Source: Onchidella celtica (lineage: Eukaryota; Mollusca; Gastropoda; Systellommatophora; Onchidiidae). From it: a stretch of 64,000 nt of DNA. The notes under the pieces are model-generated. The model was not told where the DNA came from. It saw only the letters and a list, made by a program, of their open reading frames with translations, and ran no database searches. The stretch covers positions 34,298,084-34,362,083 of the forward strand of contig OZ007570.1 of the NCBI GenBank assembly GCA_963931925.1. The letters are read 5' to 3'. The position numbers were made by a program, and so were the translations under genes. Below, piece by piece: positions 46,302 to 57,715 of the stretch; within the stretch, counting starts at the first letter, position 1; every line of letters starts with the position of its first letter.

Positions 46302-47840
46302 CTATTTCTCTTTGATTTCTTGCAGTCTCTGATCACTTGCTGGACATCCTTCCACGATAGATCTCACATGTAATTCACACTCGTCTTCCATTTGATGATC
46401 GTTTTCTCCTGGTACTCCGACTGGAGCGTTTGACAATGCATCAGCGGTGACTAAATTCTTCCCTGGTACATGAACAATGTTGTAGGAAAATCTCATCATT
46501 CTCATTCTAAATCTCTGAATGCGAGGGGTTAGTTCATCCAAATGCTTTGTTTTCATTAGCGCAAGTAGAGGCTTGTGGTCCGTTTCTATAAGAAATTTTG
46601 GCAGTCCCACCAGGAAGTCTGCAAATCTCTCGCAGCACCATGTAACTGTTAAGGCCTCTTTTTCAACTTGAGCATACCTTTGTTCAGTATCTGTGAGGGA
46701 TCTAGATGTATAATAGACTGGTCTCCATTCTGTGCCTTCCTTTTGCATAATCACACCACCTAATCCGTATGATGATGCATCGGCTGAAATCTTGGTTGGC
46801 TTCTGAGGGCTATAGTGTATGAGCAGAGGTGCGGTGCTCATTTGCTTCTTTAGTATCTGAAACGCTTGTTCTTGTGGCTCGTCCCAGATCCATGCTGTTT
46901 CTTTCTTCAGCAAGTCCCGTAAGGGCTTTGTAGTATCTGCCAAACTAGACGCAAATTTCCCGATATGATTCATCATTCCTAGTAAGCTGTAAGCTACGCA
47001 CATCTGCAACCTTCTCTGGTCTAGGAAACTTTGTGATCGCTTCCACTTTCTCAGGATCAATTTGTGTACCCTCTTTGGAGATGATGTGTCCTAAAAACTT
47101 GATGGACTTGCGAAGACACACTTTTCATTCAGCGTCACTCTGCTTTCTTCATTCTCTGAAAAACTATACGAAGTCTGCTGTCGTGCTCTTCTTTGTCCTT
47201 TCCACTGATCAAAACATCATCGATGGTGCACACCACACCTGGTATACCTGTTAAAATCCGTGTCATTTCTCTCTGAAAGACCTCTGGTCCTGAGCTGATT
47301 CCAAATGGAAGTCTTTTAAAACAGTATCTCCCGTACGGAGTTATGAAGGTTGTTAATCTTTGTGACTCTTCTTCCAGTGGTATCTGGAAAAACCCACTAT
47401 TGCAATCAAGTTTACTGTAGAACTCACAACCTGAGAGTTGAGCTAGGAGTTGGTCTGTTGTAGGTAGGGGAAAGTTTTCTCTTTGTACACTTTCATTTAA
47501 CCTTGTAAAGTCCACACATAGCCTTATTTTTTCCATTTGGCTTCGGAATAACAACAATGGGAGCACACCAGTCACTTGGCTCTGACACTGGTTTGATTAC
47601 TTCTTGCTCCTCCATTTTCTTCAGTTCTTCTTTAAACTTTTCTTTTATTGGGAGGGGTAGACGACGAGGCACTGCAACTGAAAATGGTCTTGCACCTTGA
47701 TCTAATGTGATTTTATAGAGCTTGTTTATCTTTCCTAACCCTGTAAATAGTTCTGGGAACTCTGTCTGAATCCCTTTTTGCTTAACTTCATTCACCCTAT
47801 CGAAAAGTTTTAAAGCTTCTATAGCTGGTCTACCCAACAA
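46302..47840 (-). pseudogene. Reverse transcriptase and RNase H of the minus-strand gypsy element
   Basis: RT spans frames 47493-47840 and 47135-47575. Motifs include LPLPIKEKFKEEL, DFTRLNESV, FYSKLDCNSGFFQIPL, LPFGISSGPEVFQ and the catalytic TIDDVLISG near 47210-47235, where Thr stands at the usual aromatic position before x-D-D. RNase H is at 46302-47060 with SADASSYGLGG, EKEALTVTW, ETDHKPLLAL and ADALSNAP. The frame changes several times (near 47520-47560 and 47060-47135), so the gene is dead. Confidence 0.9.
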
Positions 47841-47864
47841 TGGCTCTCTTAGGTTTTTGACTAC

Positions 47865-48212
47865 CTACAAGTCTTGCTCTGAAGAAGTACTCTTTGTAGC
47901 TAGTTTTGCTCTAACTACGCCTTTGACTTGTAGTTCATGGTGTCCTGCTCCGAACAGCTTCTTTTCGGTTTTCTTGATTAGAGGTGAATTCCTCCTAAAG
48001 GATGTGTCCGGAATTACTGTGACGTCAGCACCAGTATCCACCCTGTACTTGACTGGCTTTCCGATGGTAGTTATTTCTGCGTGCCACAAATCATCGTTGC
48101 TTTGCGCTAATCTAACTCCATTAGCGTTCTCAAGGTGTAGGGAACCCAAGAAAAACTCCTCACCTCTACTTTCGTGTTTAATGTTGCGTATTGTCTTTTT
48201 GTTTCGACACAT
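47865..48212 (-). pseudogene. Aspartic protease region of the minus-strand gypsy element
   Basis: The 115-aa frame contains KYRVDTGADVTVIPD near 48010-48052, the single Asp-Thr-Gly active site of retroviral-type proteases. It would process the Gag-Pol polyprotein. Confidence 0.85.
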
Positions 48213-48728
48213 GGCTGCATAGTGTCATTTCTTCTTACAGTTGTGACATTCTGCATATCTAGCTGGACACCCTTGCTTCTCGTGTGGGTCTCGTCCACAT
48301 CTATGACATTTCTTGTTAAAATTTCCTTTAACTTGAGCCTTTGCCCCCTTACCTTGACCTTGCCTGTTGTAAAATTTTCCTTTCTGTAACCTATTTACTC
48401 CTGAAAGTTCTTTTCCTGTACTTCCACCCATCCTGTGTCCTGGATGACTCGTACGCTCGTCCTATATCCAGACATCTTGTAAGTGTGAGATTTTTGTCCT
48501 CCAAAAACCTCTCTCTTAAACTTTCTTCCCTGACTCCTACTACCACCTGATCTCTGATTAAGCGGTCTTCAAGCTGTACATCTCCGAAGTTGCAAGATTT
48601 AGCTAATTGACGAAGTTGTGCTATGTAGGCCTCTATAGTTTCCTCTGGTTTTTGCTTTCTCATGTGAAACTTATAGGACTCATAGGCTTCATGTGTCTTT
48701 CCTATGCAGAAGTCATCAAAACCTTGTA

Positions 48729-49676
48729 TACTGACAGGCAAAAGAAACTACACACCTGACAGGCAAAAGAAACTACACACGTTTGATTTCGGGTTTATTT
48801 ATGGTCTATTAATACATCTTTCAAAAATCAAAAAGGAAAAACATAATTCATTCACTGCCTGATATCGTTCACCACGGCGACGGTAAACTCTCAGGCGTCC
48901 ATCATGACGACCCAGCAAAAACCTGGACTCATCGGTAAACAAGACTTGAGCCCACTGGTTGCGTGTCCACCCTGCGTGGTGTTGAGCCCAGGCCAGCCGC
49001 GCCTGAACATGTCGTGGTTGCAGTCGGGTTCGCTGTGTAGCACGGTAAGCCCCTGATCCCTGCATCAGCAAGACGCCTTCGGACAGTTCGGCTACTGATC
49101 CTTGGACCGCCTGGTAACGTGTCTGCCGTTCTCTGTGCCGTTTGAAAACGATTCCTTAAATGGCTGGTGCGTATGAATCGGTCTTGGGCAGCAGAGGTCA
49201 CACGGGGTCTGCCTAATCGAACACGATCTTGTGTGCTTCCAGTAGCAAGGTAACGTCTCTGTAACGCATAAATGGTGTTTCGTTGCACATTGAAACGAAA
49301 GGCAACATCAGTAACTGATGCCCCTGCTTGCAGTTGACCGATGGCTTGGTTTCGCTGGTTTTCAGTGAGGCGCGGCATGACAGAAAGGCAGACAGCTGCA
49401 TCGTCTGAATGGTTTTTCTTTCTTCTTGACACACAGAAGCAATGATGAACATTTTTAACCACCCCCTGTTTTGCATACAAGTGTTTCGTGTTACACGGAG
49501 CTGAAAGCGTTCGCTGCACGTGTATCACGCACAACAACAACAGTTCGCAAAAACGCATGTCGTTGTCACCGGGGAAACATTTCTTGTCTAGAAAATGCAT
49601 ACATGTTATTATTTACCCCCTAACCACATTTTCACAGAATAAAATATGGATGTGTAGTTTCTTTTGCCTGTCAGTA
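48729..49676 (-). mobile_element. Tc1-like DNA transposon, internally deleted, nested in gag
   Basis: The ends are perfect 26-bp inverted repeats starting TACTGACAGGCAAAAGAAAC, with TA duplications at 48727-48728 and 49677-49678. At the left end the 25-bp repeat CTGACAGGCAAAAGAAACTA... is present twice in tandem (48731-48755 and 48756-48780). The element is 948 bp, shorter than the usual 1.5-1.7 kb. It is younger than the gypsy element it interrupts. Confidence 0.93.
48799..49378 (-). pseudogene. Tc1-like transposase remnant
   Basis: The start is MPRLTENQRNQAIGQLQAGA at 49378. A helix-turn-helix region follows (ASVTDVAFRFNVQRNTIYAL, then GRPRVTSAAQDRFI). After a frameshift near 49070-49100 the other frame continues with RLAWAQHHAGWTRNQWAQVL and FTDESRF, which holds the first catalytic Asp. 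The frame ends soon after RRRGERYQAVNE. The second Asp and the Glu are deleted, so there is no catalytic activity. Confidence 0.9.
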
Positions 49677-50123
49677 TACACTGTTTAAATTTTTCTTGTC
49701 CTCTTCATTGTTGAAGTGGAAGCCATCGTTGATAAGAAAACTGCACACTGGAACTCTTGCTCTTCTTTGTTCAGTCTGGTGGCTATCGCATAGTTATCAA
49801 AGCTTCTTTTAAATTTCTTCCAGCTTTGTGCTAAGTTTGTACCGTCTGTTACATTTAATTTGGATGGGAGGGGAACACTTACTTTGTATTGTTTTTGGTT
49901 TTCACCACGATTAGCCATTTCAAATTTAAGGTCTAGATCCAATGTCCATCCCAATCTCTCACAGAAAAGTTCATTTGTCTAGATTTCTAGATCTTTGATG
50001 AGCTCACATAGCTCTAGATCTATTGTCTTTCACATTAACAACACTAGCACACTACTGGTATGTTCAGCTGGAAGTCATCCTCTTGTGGGGTGTTTCTTGG
50101 TTGTTGCTGTAGATCGCCTTCAG

Positions 50124-50141
50124 ATCCCACTTCTGACACCG
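50124..50141 (-). other. Primer-binding site, tRNA-Leu-like
   Basis: On the minus strand, GGTGTCAGAAGTGGGAT follows the 5' LTR. From memory this matches the complement of the 3' end of a eukaryotic tRNA-Leu (..CCCACTTCTGACACCA), with the first T changed to C. Confidence 0.6.
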
Positions 50142-50375
50142 TGGAAAAATAATATGGTTACCTAGTTGCAGGTCTTGTTGAAGGTCATGGGGGGCTCCCT
50201 GACACAGGTATTCACCTGTCAAGTTCTAGGCTTGGACTGAACCTTGATCTCTCAGCTGAACTCAGCTCTGCACACTTTCTGGTCAGCTGACTATAATATA
50301 CATGAGGGAAGCTACTCCTAATTAGTCACACACCATGTCTATTATGTATACAAAGTTATGTCCCATATCATAACA
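50142..50375 (-). repeat. 5' LTR of the minus-strand gypsy element
   Basis: 234 bp, closely matching 44682-44913 with a handful of substitutions and short indels. Confidence 0.9.
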
Positions 50376-51315
50376 CCGGGCATAATTCCACATGGTTTTC
50401 TGTCTAGCCGAAAACTCTCACTGAGCACTGACACAGCAGGACTGTCTGTATAGCACTGCCGGACTATTGTCCACGCAGCTGTATATAAATCGATCTCTCT
50501 TGCCTTAGCGAGTAGTACGCAGGTTGTGGTTGGTCGATAACATAACCGCCACCTTCGTGACGTCAGTCACATTATAATTCCACCCCCAAGTCCAAACATG
50601 GGGGTTAATTTTCATTACTGCCCCAGTATCTTTTATCTAAGTATTTATTATCTTCCCTTGTACATGTTTTCTTTGACTTTTCTCCAGTCTGCTCTTAAAT
50701 GTTCTGCGATGATTTGTTTACTGTTTAAGTGTCCTTCCTCTAAGCAGCACCGTTAATATCCTGGTTCAATCCTGTTTTATTATGATGCGCTGTACAACAG
50801 TTATTGCCCCCTTTCTTGACCTTAGTTGCTAGGACACGGCTGACGTAGCACGCATGTTTTTCTTCACTACCACCGCTCCTCCTTGATTCCATTAGTCTAG
50901 TGTAAAAATAGCACCTCGTAGTTTGCTCAGCGTGTGCTATCTCACTAAGGGAATTTTACTCTTGACATCGTGGATTATTTCATACCTTTCAATTCTTTCA
51001 TCTTCTTCCATAAGACTTGTCGGTGAAGTGTGCAGTGAGCAATGTAGTCGTTATCGAGCTGAAGTGCTGTAAAATCTAAACATAATCCCACCCCCACTCC
51101 CGATTCCCTCCCGCCAGGATCATACATACAATTTCTAGATATTATTTTTAAATTACATTATTTTAGCAGTGCTCTAGTCGTGCGTATCTCTATACTTTGT
51201 GTGATAACCGCGTAATTGGATTAACTGGCTTAAAGACCTGCATTAAAAAAAAAAAAAAATTATTACGACAGAAAGACACGTTTTATTTGATTAATACGAC
51301 CAAAAAGACATGGAT
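50376..51315. other. No gene seen; promoter-like motifs near 50475-50565
   Basis: On the minus strand a perfect TGACGTCA (50558-50565, cAMP-response-element consensus) lies about 80 bp upstream of ATTTATATA (near 50477-50485). This pair would drive transcription toward the LTR element. It may be chance or a remnant of another element. Confidence 0.3.
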
Positions 51316-52400
51316 CTAGTCCTCTATAAAAAAAACTCGCAAAAAGATGTTTTTTTCATCTCCTGGAAAACAATCCCAAAAACATCCAATGGTCGTAACG
51401 TTATGTTTTGTCGTTGAAGTGTATGCGTTAAAAGCAGTCCAAGCGGGAACATTCTGACACTGTGTTGGAGGGTATGCTCTACTGATCACCCAAGCTAGCT
51501 CCTTAGAGACGACAGGGTGTGTGTCCTCGGGTATCATGTTTTTACTATCAGGGGTTCTTGAAAAGACTGCCCTTGGCCGGTGGCTTGGGTATAGTGAAGA
51601 AACTAGCTTATTGAAATTGGCTGGTATTTCAGTAACGACCCTTGAGCTGCTTATTTCAGACTGTCCGTCATTGACAGAAGCAGAAGGGCCTCTCTGGAAT
51701 GCTGCTAATTGGGTGCCGTGAAATGTCCCTTTTCCATCAATGGTTTCTTCTAGAATAATAATTATTATTGTCTCCAGCAAACTGAACAAATCGAGACGGG
51801 CATATTGAGTGTTCCGGAACGAAAATGAAATCATTGTTGCAGTATCTGTTTATATGATACTGTGCGATGCTTGCGTCAATTTGGTTCACTTGATCATAAC
51901 TAATAGAATGGCCACTGCGATGCAAGAGCTGGATAAGTGATTTAGAACGATTTGCTTGCTGCACTGCGAGGCCAAGCCCTATCTGTTTGGGTGTTAACTT
52001 CCGACCTTTTGACACTGCAAAGACGATGTCTTGGGCAATGCTAAGTAATCTTGTGTTGTGTAGCTCACTGGTTTTCTCTAAATTTTTCCGCTGGCCCCAA
52101 AAATATTACATGTAGTTCCAAAAGCAGGTGCAAGCTATCTGGAATAACTTGACGGGCGTGTGTATTATCTATGCCTTCAAAAGAGTGGTGTCCTTTTTGT
52201 TTTTGTATGTCTTCCCGTACTGAGCTGCAGCAACATGGTTAATTTGTGCCAGTAATGTTTCTTCTGCATTTGTGAAACTAGATATAGTCGGGAGGCCAAA
52301 ATTGTTCTATCTCTTCAAATGAGCGTTGAACCTTGCACTAAAAAATTTACTCTTGTCTGTTGTAATTTCATTTAAAGTGATCCCCTAGGATTAAGAAACT
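51316..52400 (-). pseudogene. Remnant of an unnamed, probably mobile, invertebrate protein family
   Basis: Frames 51737-52015 and 51316-51834 overlap and read on as one protein after a frameshift near 51740-51780. The text includes LTPKQIGLGLAVQQANRSKS, LLHRSGHSISYDQVNQID, ICPSRFVQFAGDN, ETIDGKGTFHGTQLAAFQRG. From 52400 the upstream part reads in pieces with stops (ETLLAQINHVAA, LLSIAQDIVFAV). I have the impression that similar unnamed multi-copy proteins occur in cnidarians and molluscs, but this is memory only. No catalytic motif is recognised. Confidence 0.5.
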
Positions 52401-52404
52401 GCCG

Positions 52405-53094
52405 GATATATTTCGCCAAAGGGTGGCATTACGTATGTAGACGTCATTTTGTTCCCAATTTTATTTAGATAATATCGCTCAATTTTAACGGGGGTGGGGT
52501 AAGTAAATATTCACTACTTTCTTGGATTTCTACCAAAAGCTTTGCTACTCTACACACTTACTCTCAAATAGACAGCCCAGGAATTGAAAGGGTCAAATGA
52601 ATTATCATATAATAATGGAGCTTGGGCCCAACTTTGTTCCCGCAAAGGCTTTTTTACTACGCAACGTAGAGAAATGAAACTTGGCACATGTATGTAAAAT
52701 TTATTAAGCCTGTACGTGTCGAGCTCATTTTTTCCCGAAACTCTTTACTTTTCCCAGAAATTCAGTTATAATTATCAGTTATCAATTCATGATTGCGAAT
52801 ACGATGTGATAATGTACTTCCGTCAATTTCGTCATTTCCGCCTCTTACCGGAAATGTAAACTAGAGGTCATGATCCAGCCACGCCAAGAAAACTTTGATA
52901 GTGGTACCGAGTATAGTGTTATACAGATGAGGTGAGTGCCATTCATTCATACCGAGAAAACTGTGCGTAAATATTTAGATCATTTTTTACGAACACATGA
53001 GCCCATGGAAAATGCTCGGTGCGCACTACTGTGCACCGTGTACTACTGTAATACCATCCTATCTATCTATTGATGGTCGATTTTATGTGGATGA
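52405..53094. other. No gene seen
   Basis: Intergenic sequence before the second Gmr1-like element. No LTR could be recognised here, so the 5' end of that element is undefined. Confidence 0.4.
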
Positions 53095-55510
53095 CCCAAA
53101 GTGTCTCGACATCAATGTCTTTGTGCTGATTCTTTTCGGTCTGGAGGGGTGAGCTTTGTTTTTTACCATTCGAAGAATGGGGCAGTTACTAGTTTATATA
53201 ATGGCCCTCCGGATAGACCCCGTCGTAGGGATTATGATGAAAGCATCCTGTGTTTCAGGTGTGGCAGAGACAGCCACAGGGCAAGATGGTGTAAGAGTAA
53301 ATTAGAAGCCGCAAATGTATGCACTGTCATGTCTCTGGCCAACCGCGAGGACAGGTCATACTGGTCCGAGGCCGACCGTGTCGACCGCCGTTCCAGTTAT
53401 GTCAGCCCAACATGAGCGAGGCGTCTTAACACTCGACCACGGCCACGTTAACGCGATGCGTGTGTCAGTTTTGCGAGACTCCGGATGCACCACCATTGGA
53501 GTTCGGGAGTCCTTAGTACGTCCTACGTAGCTACTTGAAAGGGACGCAACTTGCATCACCTTCGGCGGATCTATCGAGCGGTTCCGTCTAGCAGAGATTT
53601 ATATCGACACGCCTTTTATCACGGGTGTCGTTCGAGCTTGTGTGTTACCTAATCCGGTCGCGGATCTAATTATAGGGAATGTACCCCAGGTGAGAGACGT
53701 TCCCGCCAGTGCACTGGAGATCTGGACCGAGGACTATGACACTGCTTGTGCCACTACACGTCTGCAATCGCGTCGTCGGCCGGATGCTACATTGGGTACC
53801 CCTGCTTTTGATTTTGATTTTGATGTAACACCTACCACTTTTTATAATGAACAGCGCGCGGACATATCACTGAAACCACTTTTCGCGAGGGTTAATCCGG
53901 ATGACTCAGATAATTCAAACTTTGTCATTAAGAATGACTTATTGTATCGTATTTATCGAGAAAAGCGTGAAACGATTAAACAGCTCGTGGTGCCAAAATC
54001 CTTTCGCCTCGACATTCTTCGTCTTGCGCACGACACGGCGTTATCGGGCCACCAAGGTAAAAACAGGACTAAGTCTCGAATCCTGGCACATTTCTACTGG
54101 CCCAGCGTCTAGGCGGACTTCAACCGCTTCGTGTCGCAGTGTGACATAATTTATGTCAAAAACGAGCGGCCAGAGGGAGAGCATCGCGGGCCCCTCTGCA
54201 GGAAATGCCGACCGTCTCAAGCCCATTTGAGCGCGTCGCTGTTGATATTGTGGGTCCTCTACAAAAATCGGACAGAGGCCACTGATTCATACTGTCGGTG
54301 ATAGACTACGCGACCTGCTGGCCAGAGGCCATCCCCTTAAAGGAGATCTCAGCCGACCATGTTGCTGAGGCGCTTATAAGTACTTTTACACGCGTCGGAT
54401 TTCCATCTGAACTTTTGTCCGACAGAGGACCACAATTATTTACCTCGGATCTATTTTAAAAAGTCCTTGAATTGGCAGGAATTAAACAAAGATTGACATC
54501 CCCTAATCACCCGCAATCTAACGGATGTTGCGAGAGATGGAATGCTAGCATGAAGGCCATGTTACCACGAATATCCGCCGATAGGTCCGGCGACTGGGAC
54601 CGTCAGCTTCCTGCTATTCTGTTCGCTTACCGGGAACTCCCGAATGCGTCGACGGGTTTTTTCCCCATCCGAACTACTGTATGGACGCAGACCGCGTGGC
54701 CCCATGGCCATACTACATGATTTATTCGCCGGTTCAGATACCGACGAACATGATACGCGATCCGCGTATCATTACGTTGTCGATCTCCGACATCGAATTT
54801 TTCGTGCATGCGAGCTTGCCGGGAAGTTTGCATGCGCGCGGTCAGGTTCTTATAAATCATATCGCGATCAGTGTAGCAGAGCTAACGCGGCAGTTGTCAC
54901 TGTTGATGACCAGGAACCCTTAAATATAGATAGAGCTATCCCAGCATTACACGCGACTGAGGGTGTCAGTGATATCAATATTAATCCTAACCTTTTTCCA
55001 GCCACAGAGACAGCATATCGACGAGCTAATACGTGATTCTCTGAATGTATTTACAGATTTACCGGGTCGTACCTCGTTAGTACGACACGTGATTCGACTT
55101 CGGACGGACATACCCGTCTTCGTCAAGCCCTACCCACGCCCGTTGCAGGCCCAGGAGACTATTATAACAGAAATCCAAAATATGCTTAAGTTGGGAGTGA
55201 TAGAGCGATCGACGAGCCCGTATTGCGCACCCATCGTCCTGGTTAAGAAAAGCGACGATACCGTGCGGTTCTGCATCGACTATCGGAAGTTGAATGCAAT
55301 TACACTATACGATGCGGAGCCTATTCCGAATCAGGAGGACCTTTTCGCGCAAGTGGCGAACGCAACGATATTTTCCAAAATCGACCTCTCCAAGGGCTAT
55401 TGGCAGATCCCACTTGACGAAAACAGCAAACAATATACCGCCTTTCAGACCCCCTTGGATCTTAATGCAGTGGCGTTATATCGTCGGTTGGCCGTTGGAA
55501 CCTCGTTAAG
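53095..55510 (+). mobile_element. Second Gmr1-like gypsy element, decayed and 3'-truncated
   Basis: In order on the plus strand: a CCHC knuckle CFRCGRDSHRARWC (53251-53292), a protease with DSG in place of DTG (near 53479-53490), a pre-integrase region ending GHQGKNRTKSRILAHFYWP (to about 54108), an integrase core with VDIVGP (54241), LLSDRGPQ (about 54414) and NGCCERWN (about 54517), a GRRPRGP region, then RT with IDYRKLNAIT (about 55275-55305) and SKIDLSKGYWQIPL (about 55376-55418). Stops interrupt it at several places (for example TAG at about 54110). RT breaks off at about 55500 before the YxDD motif. Integrase precedes RT, as in the 15.9-23.6 kb element. Confidence 0.88.
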
Positions 55511-56884
55511 TCCAAAATAAAAATTTTACAGGAGAAGGAAAAAACTGATTATCTTTAATAATTTTCATTATTGGGAGCTGTAACTTGGCATCTAGCCTAT
55601 GTTCTTGACCAGTAGTTGTGCCGTGTATTGCATTTTGACGACAACCCTACTGTAATTACGTAACCAGAGTTAAGCAGGTTATAGCACGCCGAAGTCGGCT
55701 GTTGGAACCTGCCTAAAGCTTTAACGAGGTTCAAGCGCACACATCGCGCCGCTTGGCTGATCGTTTAACCTCGCTACCTTTCTTTGGGCATAGTAAAAAT
55801 ATGTTTAAAAGTGCCTCGGAGGCATTTATTGTTGTCTTTGCCGTTTTAGTTCTGTTTTAAATTTATCCCTCGAAACTTAGTATTTCACTTCGTTTATTTC
55901 CTATTTGAGTCATTGCCAAATAAGGAAAAGTGCGATACATGGTTCCTGTTTCCACTGGAATCTATAGCACTCAAACATAATACTGATGATTTATAAAATT
56001 ATACCTATGCAAAAATGGCACAACCAATCGCCCAAAAAGTTTCATTCACTTTGGTTTGGTATTTAGGTGGAAAAGTAAAGTTTAAGTGCAGAATTTGGTG
56101 CAATCATTTGCTCCGAAATCTCTCATGAAATAGGGTGATTTTTATACCCCCCTTGAAACTGCATATTATAACACTAATATAAAAACTAAATATTTCAGTG
56201 AATGTGAGATATGTTAAAGCATGATATTCTGAGTTATTTTTTCCAATTTTCCTTTTCAGGTGTTTGATGTAAGTCGTTTTCTTCACCGTAACTTCACATA
56301 CGTTTTCATGTCAAATGTTTACTGTCAGAAACTTATGTAAATTAGATAATTCTTTCATTAATGAAAAAAAACAAGACATTCCGCATGAAGTTTATTGTCT
56401 TTTTTTATAGAGAGACAACGCTATTCAAGAAAACTTCGATTATTTCAAAAACTCTCAAGCATTTTCCTTGTGAACTCGCACTTTCACGTCAAATCACCGT
56501 GTGAGAGTTACATTAGAATAACACAAATGGAAAAACGGATTTGAAATTAGTTTCCAATTTTATTTAATTGCATCAATTTGAAAAAAACAAAAACAACTGC
56601 GAAAGCTATACATTTTTAGGCCGAAATTTTATTGTTATTCACTGTGACTGAAGTAACTCTTCACACGAGACCTCGTTTGACATGACACCATTTTCAATCA
56701 ATTTTGATGTTTCCGGTCTCATTGTTCGAACGTGTGCGAGTGGCAGAGAACAATGTTTCAGACGCATTCAGGAGTGTGTTGTGCCTATTTTCACAAGTGA
56801 AGGTAAGTTGGAGTTTCAGATATTTATTCTAGTTTTATTTTATACGGTAAACAGTGTAGAATAAGTTCTGCTTCTTAATTGGAT
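55511..56884. other. No gene seen
   Basis: AT-rich. A 40-codon open frame at 56682-56801 ends exactly at GAAG|GTAAGT, a good donor, but its phase does not join to 58595 and no partner exon was found. Confidence 0.4.
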
Positions 56885-57715
56885 CGGACTCTCATACGTA
56901 TTATGTGGGGGACATGAAAGTTGTCAGCTCTGATGAAAAAATGTTCCTGTATCTTGACGATAATGTATGAGAGTTTCGGGATTTACTAGAGATCTAAATT
57001 TGGGCTAGATCTAGTCTTATTCTTAGTGGAATAAGATGTAACAAATATGTTTTGCCGACAAGAAATGAATAGACCAGCACTTTGTGGACGAAGATCTAGA
57101 TTGTCATATTTCAGGTTAGGGATCATACTCTCATACACTGACACGTGGGGGACATGAAATCCATTCGGTGGTATAAAAAAGTGTTCCAGTATCTTCACAG
57201 TAATGTATGAGAGTTGCGGCATTTACTAGATCTAGGTTTGAGTCAATTTTATTCTTAGTAGAATAGGATGTTATAAATCTGTTTTTTGCACACAAGAAAT
57301 GAATGGACCAGTACTTTGTGAAATGAGATCTAGATTGTCTTGTTCAAGTTAGTGGATCATACTCTCATACGCTCACAATTGGGGGACATGAAATCCATTC
57401 GGTGTTATGAAAAAGTGTTCCAGTATCTTCACAGTAATGTATGAGAGTTACGGCATTTACTAGATCTAGGTTTGGGTCAATTTTATTCTTAGTAGAATAA
57501 GATGTTATAATTCTGTTTTTTGCACACAAGAAATGAATAGACCAGTACTTTGTGAAATGAGATCTAGATCTAGATTGTCTTGTTCAAGTTGGTGGATTAC
57601 ACTTTCATACGCTCACAATTGGGGGACATGAAATCCATTCAGTGTTATGAAAAAGTGTTCCAGTATCTTCACAGTAATGTATGAGAGTTGCAGCATTTTA
57701 TCCAGATCTAGATCT
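56885..57715. repeat. Tandem array of four units of about 235-240 bp
   Basis: Each unit has CTCATACG, GGGGGACATGAAA, a TATGAAAAAGTGTTCC-type block, CAGTATCTTCACAGTAATGT, ATGAGAGTT, ATTTACTAGATCTA, and AAGAAATGAATAGACCAG. Unit anchors (GGGGGACATGAAA) fall near 56908, 57147, 57381 and 57621. The first unit is the most diverged. Further AGATCT-rich DNA follows to about 57890. Confidence 0.9.

Larger units (their letters stand above)
48225..49954 (-). pseudogene. Gag of the minus-strand gypsy element, split by a Tc1 insertion
   Basis: The N-terminal part is 49685-49954, with WKKFKRSFDNYAIATRL. The C-terminal part is 48391-48741 (SYKFHMRKQKPEETIEAYIA) and a knuckle region at 48225-48431 with CHRCGRDPHEKQGC and CHNCKK. 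A 1-nt frameshift near 49722 precedes the 948-bp Tc1 insert. Apart from that, the reading frame on both sides of the insert is continuous if the insert and one TA are left out. Confidence 0.85.
44682..50375 (-). mobile_element. Ty3/gypsy LTR retrotransposon, conventional order, degenerate
   Basis: Short LTRs lie at 50142-50375 (5', minus strand) and 44682-44913 (3'). Gene order on the minus strand is Gag, protease, RT, RNase H, integrase. Every ORF is broken by frameshifts or stops, and a Tc1 element interrupts Gag. RNase H and RT wording (SADASSYGLG, YAQVEKEAL) is like the mag/SURL group, a tentative placement from memory. Flanking 5-mers (GACAA, CCGGG) do not match, so no target duplication is seen. 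Confidence 0.9.

Noticed and set aside
56682-56801. A possible 5' exon of the DDE-OTU gene
   Set aside because: The donor is good, but joining to 58595 gives a stop within a few codons; left as unassigned.
57128-57240. Short ORFs in the tandem array
   Set aside because: They do not persist between units, so the array is not coding.
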